The notes under the pieces were generated by a model, which had not been told where the DNA came from, ran no database searches, and saw only the letters and a program-made list of their open reading frames with translations. A stretch of 46,535 bases of DNA from Rhodobacterales bacterium HKCCSP123 (GTDB taxonomy: Bacteria; Pseudomonadota; Alphaproteobacteria; Rhodobacterales; Rhodobacteraceae), in assembly GCA_015689745.1 (NCBI GenBank), contig WVSO01000019.1:1-46535 (forward strand), read 5' to 3'. Made by a program: the position numbers and the translations under genes. Of this stretch, positions 42,423 through 46,535 are shown one piece after another; positions within the stretch are counted from its first letter, which is position 1, and the number at the start of each line of letters is the position of its first letter.

Positions 42423-42440
42423 TGGACCATTGACTTCAAG
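42423..42440 (+). repeat. Right attachment site core (attR), 18-bp direct repeat
   Basis: TGGACCATTGACTTCAAG, the partner of 26734-26751. After it (42441 on) the sequence is again chromosomal and leads to icd in 288 bp. In the empty chromosome this flank should directly follow the glycosyltransferase start region. Confidence 0.75.
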
Positions 42441-42727
42441 ACACTTCACACAGACACGCCCGAGACTGACCCCCGACGATACACCACTTCGATCACGTCG
42501 CATTGCCTCCGCGACCGCGACACAGTTCAATCATTGCGAGGAAAGATCAACATCGAAGTCTGAACGCGCGGCACCGGCCTGGCGAGCGGTCGCCATGGAG
42601 AGTCGCGGCGAACCGGACCGCCCTGAGCGCGGCAACTGGTCTCGCCCCCGCGACCCTTCGTTCCGTGGACGGCGCGAGCTTTGTGTACTATCGCATACCA
42701 AACTTCCTGAGAGACACGGGGACAGCC

Positions 42728-44932
42728 ATGACCGACCAGACCACGCCCGACATCATCTACACCAAGGTGGACGAAGCGCCCGAGCTCGCCTCGGCCTCGC
42801 TCCTGCCGATCATCGAGAGCTTCGCCCGCGCGGCGGGCGTTTCGATCGGGACCAAGGACATCTCGCTTGCCGGGCGTATCCTGGCCGCCTTCCCCGAGCA
42901 TCTGACCGAGGATCAGCGCATCCCCGACGACCTCGCCCTGCTGGGCGAACTGGTCAAGACGCCCGTGGCCAACGTGATCAAGCTGCCCAACATCTCGGCC
43001 TCGGTGCCGCAGCTGGTCGCCGCCGTGAAGGAGCTGCAGGGGCAGGGCTACGCGATCCCGGACTATCCCGAGACGCCCGAGACCGACGCCGAGAAACAGG
43101 CCCGCGCCCGCTATGACGCGATCAAGGGCTCGGCGGTGAACCCGGTGCTGCGCGAAGGCAACTCGGACCGCCGCGCGGCCACCGCGGTGAAGAAATTCGC
43201 GCAAGCCAACCCGCACCGCATGGGCGACTGGAGCGCGGACTCGAAGACGCGCGTCGCCTCCATGTCGGGGGGCGATTTCCGCTCGAACGAGGTTTCGGCC
43301 GTCCTGCCCAAGGCCGCGACCGCGAAGATCGTGCTGGAAACCGCAGATGGCGAGACCGTGCTGAAGGCGGGCGTCAGCTACCCCGCTGGGACCGTGGTGG
43401 ATGCGACCTACATGAGCGCCGCCGCACTCGATGCCTTCCTCGCCGAGGAGATCGAGAAGACCAAGGCCGAGGGCGTGCTGTACTCGCTGCACCTGAAGGC
43501 CACGATGATGAAGGTCTCGGACCCGATCATCTTCGGCCATGCCGTTCGCGCCTTCCTCGCACCGGTCTTCGAAGCCTTCGGTGACGAGATGGACGCGCTT
43601 GGCGTCAACCCCAACTCGGGCCTCGGCGACCTGCTGGCGCGGGTCAAGGGCAACGCACAGATCATGGCCGCGATCGAGGCCTGCTTGGCCGAGCGCCCGC
43701 CGCTCTACATGGTCGACAGCGACCGCGGCATCACCAACCTGCATGTTCCCTCGGACGTGATTATCGACGCCTCGATGCCCGCGCTGATCCGCGGCGGCGG
43801 CAAGGGCTGGGGCCCCGATGGTAAGGAGCATGACGCGGTCTGCGTGATCCCCGACAACTCCTATGCGCCGGTCTACGACGAGGCGATCGAGTTCTTCAAA
43901 CAGAACGGCAAGCTGAACCCGGCCACTGCCGGTACCGTCCAGAACCTTGGCCTGATGGCGCAGAAGGCCGAGGAATACGGCTCGCACCCCACCACCTTCG
44001 AGATCCCGGCCGACGGCACGGTGAAGATGATCCTCGACGACGGCACCGTGCTCCATTCCCATGCGGTGAAGGCAGGTGACATCTGGCGCTCGGCCTCGAC
44101 CCGCAAGGCGCCGATCGAGGATTGGGTGAACCTCGCCATCGAACGGCAGAGGGCGACGGGCTACCGGTCGATCTTCTGGCTGGACGAGAGCCGCGCCCAT
44201 GACGCGCAGCTGATCGCGATGGTCAAGCCGATCCTCGAGGCCAAGGGCGTGGCCGACAAGTTCGAGATCATGGCCCCGCGCGAGGCGACACGCGCCTCGC
44301 TCGAGACGATCACCAAGGGCGAGAACACCATCGCCATCACCGGCAACGTGCTGCGCGACTACCTGACCGACCTCTTCCCGATCCTCGAGTTGGCCACCTC
44401 GGCCAAGATGCTGTCGATCGTGAAGCTGATGCAGGGCGGCGGCCTCTTCGAGACGGGCGCGGGCGGCTCTGCGCCGAAGCACGTGCAGCAGCTTCAGGGC
44501 GAGAACCACCTGCGGTGGGACAGCCTGGGCGAGTTCTGCGCCCTGGGCGAGTCGTTCAAGTTCCTGGCCGACGCCAAGGGCAACGCCAAGGCGCGCATCC
44601 TCGGCGACGCGGTCGAGGTGGCGACGCAAGGCATCCTCGACAACGACCGCGGCCCGGGCCGCAAGGCGGGCGAGCCCGACAACCGCGACAGCCACTACTG
44701 GTTCGCCCGCTACTGGGCCGAGGCGCTGGCCGCGCAGTCGGAAGACGCCGAACTCGCCGCCCATTTCGCCCCCGTCGCGCAAGCGCTGGCGGACGGTGAG
44801 GCCGCGATCCTGGGGGAGCTGCACGCAGGCCGCGGGCAGGCCGTGGACCAGGGCGGCTATTACCACCCCGACCCGGTGAAGACGGCGGCCATCATGCGCC
44901 CCTCGGCCACGCTGAACGCGATCATCGGCTGA
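42728..44932 (+). CDS. NADP-dependent isocitrate dehydrogenase, monomeric type (734 aa)
   Basis: Cytoplasmic TCA-cycle enzyme that converts isocitrate to 2-oxoglutarate and CO2 with NADP. Start ATG 42728 with GGGGACAGCC before it; the frame stays open to 42503 but is not needed. The length of about 740 and the sequence are those of the monomeric family: [21 protein letters not shown] near the start, [11 protein letters not shown], then [43 protein letters not shown] and [20 protein letters not shown]. Many Rhodobacteraceae use this type instead of the dimeric one. A strong terminator follows after 26 bp. The island lies 288 bp upstream, so its own promoter region is probably native. Confidence 0.97.
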   Translation: MTDQTTPDIIYTKVDEAPELASASLLPIIESFARAAGVSIGTKDISLAGRILAAFPEHLTEDQRIPDDLALLGELVKTPVANVIKLPNISASVPQLVAAVKELQGQGYAIPDYPETPETDAEKQARARYDAIKGSAVNPVLREGNSDRRAATAVKKFAQANPHRMGDWSADSKTRVASMSGGDFRSNEVSAVLPKAATAKIVLETADGETVLKAGVSYPAGTVVDATYMSAAALDAFLAEEIEKTKAEGVLYSLHLKATMMKVSDPIIFGHAVRAFLAPVFEAFGDEMDALGVNPNSGLGDLLARVKGNAQIMAAIEACLAERPPLYMVDSDRGITNLHVPSDVIIDASMPALIRGGGKGWGPDGKEHDAVCVIPDNSYAPVYDEAIEFFKQNGKLNPATAGTVQNLGLMAQKAEEYGSHPTTFEIPADGTVKMILDDGTVLHSHAVKAGDIWRSASTRKAPIEDWVNLAIERQRATGYRSIFWLDESRAHDAQLIAMVKPILEAKGVADKFEIMAPREATRASLETITKGENTIAITGNVLRDYLTDLFPILELATSAKMLSIVKLMQGGGLFETGAGGSAPKHVQQLQGENHLRWDSLGEFCALGESFKFLADAKGNAKARILGDAVEVATQGILDNDRGPGRKAGEPDNRDSHYWFARYWAEALAAQSEDAELAAHFAPVAQALADGEAAILGELHAGRGQAVDQGGYYHPDPVKTAAIMRPSATLNAIIG

Positions 44933-44958
44933 CGGCGGGTCCCGGCCTCGACCAGGCG

Positions 44959-44985
44959 AAAGCCCCGGCGCAGGCCGGGGCTTTT
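44959..44985 (+). terminator. Intrinsic terminator of icd
   Basis: Perfect 11-bp stem AAAGCCCCGGC / GCCGGGGCTTT with the loop GCAG, ending in TTTT on the plus strand. It is placed 26 bp after the icd stop and 6 bp before the stop of the converging gene, so it may end both transcripts. Confidence 0.85.
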
Positions 44986-44991
44986 CCATGC

Positions 44992-45447
44992 TCAGGGGCA
45001 GAGCGCCAGCGTGGTCGTGCACCCGGTCTGCACCGACCGGACCAACTCGGCGACCGGCGCCGTCAATGTCGCAAGGTCCGCGTCGTCGAAGCCGCACAGG
45101 TAGGGCTGGTGCGGCGCAAGCCGGGCGGAGACGGTTTCCCGCCACTCCTCGGCCGATAACTCGAGCACCTGTTCCGCGGTGTAGAGCAGGTAATCGACAT
45201 AGGCCTCGTAGGCCGAATTCCGGCCCGGATCGGCGGGTGTGCAGGCCGTAGGTTCGGCAAGCTCGGGGCGCTGGATGGTGATGTTCAGGAATTCACGATA
45301 GATCTCGCGCGCCGCCTGTTCGCGGCTCGTCCGGTCATTCGCGGCGATCTGCATCGGGACGAGGATCGCGGCGGCAATGGCCGCAAAGGCCATCACAAGT
45401 GCGCTTCCCGCCTCGATGAGGGCGGCGTTCTTCCTCAGCCAGACCAT
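44992..45447 (-). CDS. Small single-pass membrane protein, unknown function (151 aa)
   Basis: Start at ATG 45447; the frame is open further to 45627 but would run into the tRNA gene. Residues about 9-33 are a membrane anchor (LIEAGSALVMAFAAIAAAILVP). The rest is soluble and has ASREIYREFLNITIQRPELA-type sequence (exactly EIYREFLNITIQRPELAEP) and several Cys (CTPADP, LCGFDD, TGCTTTLALC). No family is recognised; the anchor-plus-helix layout is common in small envelope proteins. It converges with icd. Confidence 0.7.
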   Translation of the reverse strand: MVWLRKNAALIEAGSALVMAFAAIAAAILVPMQIAANDRTSREQAAREIYREFLNITIQRPELAEPTACTPADPGRNSAYEAYVDYLLYTAEQVLELSAEEWRETVSARLAPHQPYLCGFDDADLATLTAPVAELVRSVQTGCTTTLALCP

Positions 45448-45578
45448 TGAACCAACCCCAACCGACACGTGCTGACGCTGCATGTTTGCCGCGGGCGCAG
45501 GCGGCGACAAGCGGTCGTGTGCGCGCCCTGCATCCGCATTGCGCAGGACCCTGGTGGCTAGAGGATCGGAGGTGGATT

Positions 45579-45654
<76 letters not shown>

Positions 45655-45766
45655 ATGCCGGGGGGCGTGCGGGACGCCCCCGTCAGGTGTGCGGCGGTGT
45701 AGGATAGGGCGGGGGGACGTGCAAGGGAAAAATCACCCCTGCAAGGCCCGCCGCCCGCCGCCGTTG

Positions 45767-46117
45767 TCAGTCGTCGTCGCCGTCGTTCCCGGCCACGTCG
45801 GCCAGGTCGTCGAGCGCGACGGTATCGTCGTCCTCGTCGTCGTCGAGAACATCATCATCGTCCAGATCGACATCCGCATCGTCGTCGTCATCGATCTCGA
45901 TGTCGTCGTCGAGAACCAGATCGTCCTCGTCCGATGCGGCCTCCTTCACGGATTTCTTGTCGGCCTTGTCGGCCACGAGGCTGCGCCCGGACTTGCCGGT
46001 GTCGATCACGACGACCTCGCCCGTGTAGGGGCTGACGATCGGGGTCCGGTTCAGGTCATAGAACCGTTTTCCGGTTGTGGGGCAGACGCGTTTGACGCCC
46101 CATTCCTCTTTGGGCAT
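45767..46117 (-). CDS. TIGR02300-family acidic protein (116 aa)
   Basis: Start ATG 46117 after AAGGGGGTGTC, not the longer frame to 46168. The N-terminal 40 residues, MPKEEWGVKRVCPTTGKRFY then DLNRTPIVSPYTG, are the conserved core, with a single Cys and the FYDLNR motif. The C-terminal half is almost only Asp/Glu with Val and Leu, a normal property of this alphaproteobacterial family. Function is unknown; a nucleic-acid-mimicking tail is one idea. It is divergent from the metalloprotease gene across 118 bp. Confidence 0.88.
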   Translation of the reverse strand: MPKEEWGVKRVCPTTGKRFYDLNRTPIVSPYTGEVVVIDTGKSGRSLVADKADKKSVKEAASDEDDLVLDDDIEIDDDDDADVDLDDDDVLDDDEDDDTVALDDLADVAGNDGDDD

Positions 46118-46235
46118 GACACCCCCTTGCATAACTCTGCGGTATCGCGGGATGCGGTCCTCTGCCATAGTGGGGAGTGACTGTCAAACCCCGTCCACAC
46201 GGACCGTCTATCGCATCCTCGAGGCTAGGAAAGTG

Positions 46236-46535
46236 GTGTCGAAACAGCGCAGTTCAACCCATGTTCTGCCGGGCGATCCGCCGGTCGAGGTGGCCTTGCG
46301 TCGCTCGCGCCGGGCGACTCGCTTCTCGCTCAGGGTATCGCGCACCAACGGGACGGTCAGCCTGTCCCTGCCGCTCTGGGCGCCAGAGGCCGAGGCGCTG
46401 GCCTTCCTGCGCGACCGCGAGGGCTGGGTGCGCCGTCATCTCGATGACGCGCCCGTCCCGCAGCTTGCCCGGATCGGAGCCGAACTGCCGGTCTGCGGCG
46501 TGCCGCGGGCCGTGGTCGCGGGGCAGGGCCGTGCC
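46236..46535 (+). CDS. YgjP/SprT-like (DUF45) metalloprotease, N-terminal part
   Basis: GTG 46236 with AGGA five bases before it is preferred over the adjacent GTG 46233. The visible 100 codons read MSKQRSSTHVLPGDPPVEVAL, then RRSRRATRFSLRVSRTNGTVSLSLP, then EALAFLRDREGWVRRHLDD. That is the standard start of YgjP-type zinc metallopeptidases (RRSxRAxRxSLRVSxxxGxVxLxxP; RxxWI). The HExxH motif would lie beyond the window edge. Confidence 0.8.
   Translation, partial: MSKQRSSTHVLPGDPPVEVALRRSRRATRFSLRVSRTNGTVSLSLPLWAPEAEALAFLRDREGWVRRHLDDAPVPQLARIGAELPVCGVPRAVVAGQGRA

Larger units (their letters stand above)
26734..42440. mobile_element. Integrated genomic island of about 15.7 kb, integrase-encoded
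   Basis: The island is bounded by a perfect 18-bp direct repeat TGGACCATTGACTTCAAG (26734-26751 and 42423-42440). Just inside each end is a 24-bp segment (26914-26937; 42308-42331) with 23 of 24 bases identical and the same orientation, built on two GTCCCCCA units, the kind of arm site seen next to integrases of this type. A tyrosine integrase, an AlpA-type protein and a DUF3631 ATPase sit at the left; two small phage/island-type genes sit at the right. Between them are metabolic and surface genes and an AraC regulator. No relaxase or conjugation genes were seen, so it may depend on a helper for transfer. Base composition drops in several parts. Confidence 0.8.

Noticed and set aside
42396-42470. 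A complete tRNA gene at the right end of the island
   Set aside because: The 3' acceptor end and CCA are present, but the T-arm cannot pair, the T-loop is lost and no matching 5' half exists, so only a tRNA-like remnant is reported.
42527-45145. An 872-codon minus-strand open frame opposite icd
   Set aside because: icd is unmistakable. The antisense frame is again a GC shadow and would cross the icd terminator.
45767-45900. The repetitive GTC/GAT-rich tract as a possible tandem repeat or CRISPR-like array
   Set aside because: It is simply the poly-Asp/Glu tail of the TIGR02300 protein. No regular repeat-spacer structure is present anywhere in the window.

Overview
This window comes from a high-GC alphaproteobacterial chromosome, most likely a member of the Rhodobacteraceae/Paracoccaceae. 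The clues are the TAXI-type TRAP transporter, a monomeric NADP isocitrate dehydrogenase, an acidic-tailed TIGR02300-family protein, the family resemblances of most proteins, and strong G/C bias in third codon positions. No assignment below was checked against a database.

Layout. 1-1051: the end of an IS3-type insertion sequence sitting in a sugar ABC permease, of which only the C-terminal tail remains. 1108-2070: an aldo/keto reductase. 2217-2624: a probable cupin remnant. 2785-7099: a four-gene MCE/Mla-type lipid transport operon (STAS-permease fusion, ATPase, long MCE protein, lipoprotein). 7196-12908: a catabolic unit made of a LysR regulator divergent from a LigI-type lactonase, a TAXI TRAP transporter and a dienelactone hydrolase, with two matching palindromes between the divergent genes. 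12945-15269: an unusual protein joining EF-hand sequence to an Erv1/ALR-like sulfhydryl oxidase domain. 15691-20359: an HD hydrolase, a Kef-type antiporter, a cyclic-nucleotide-binding-domain protein and a calcineurin-like phosphoesterase. 20600-26741: a tightly overlapping operon for a nucleotide-activated, C-methylated sugar and its transfer.

26734-42440 is an integrated genomic island of about 15.7 kb. It is bounded by an 18-bp direct repeat and has near-identical integrase arm-type sites inside each end. A P4-type integrase, an AlpA-type regulator, small coupled genes and a DUF3631 ATPase lie on the left. The cargo is an SDR, a ChaC-like cyclotransferase, an arylamine N-acetyltransferase, an SRPBCC protein, a secreted or surface set and an AraC regulator. 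Two small element genes lie on the right. Two island genes (the DUF3631 ATPase and the ChaC homologue) are each interrupted by one in-frame TAG. The island entered exactly at the start codon of the glycan operon's first gene, so it replaced that operon's upstream region.

42728-46535 returns to core chromosome: icd with a strong terminator, a small membrane protein, tRNA-Ala(GGC), a TIGR02300 protein and the start of a YgjP/SprT-like metalloprotease. The observations I rate highest are the EF-hand/Erv1 protein, the island boundaries with a tRNA-3'-end-like segment at the right end, the paired amber codons, and the fused methyltransferase-glycosyltransferase operon.
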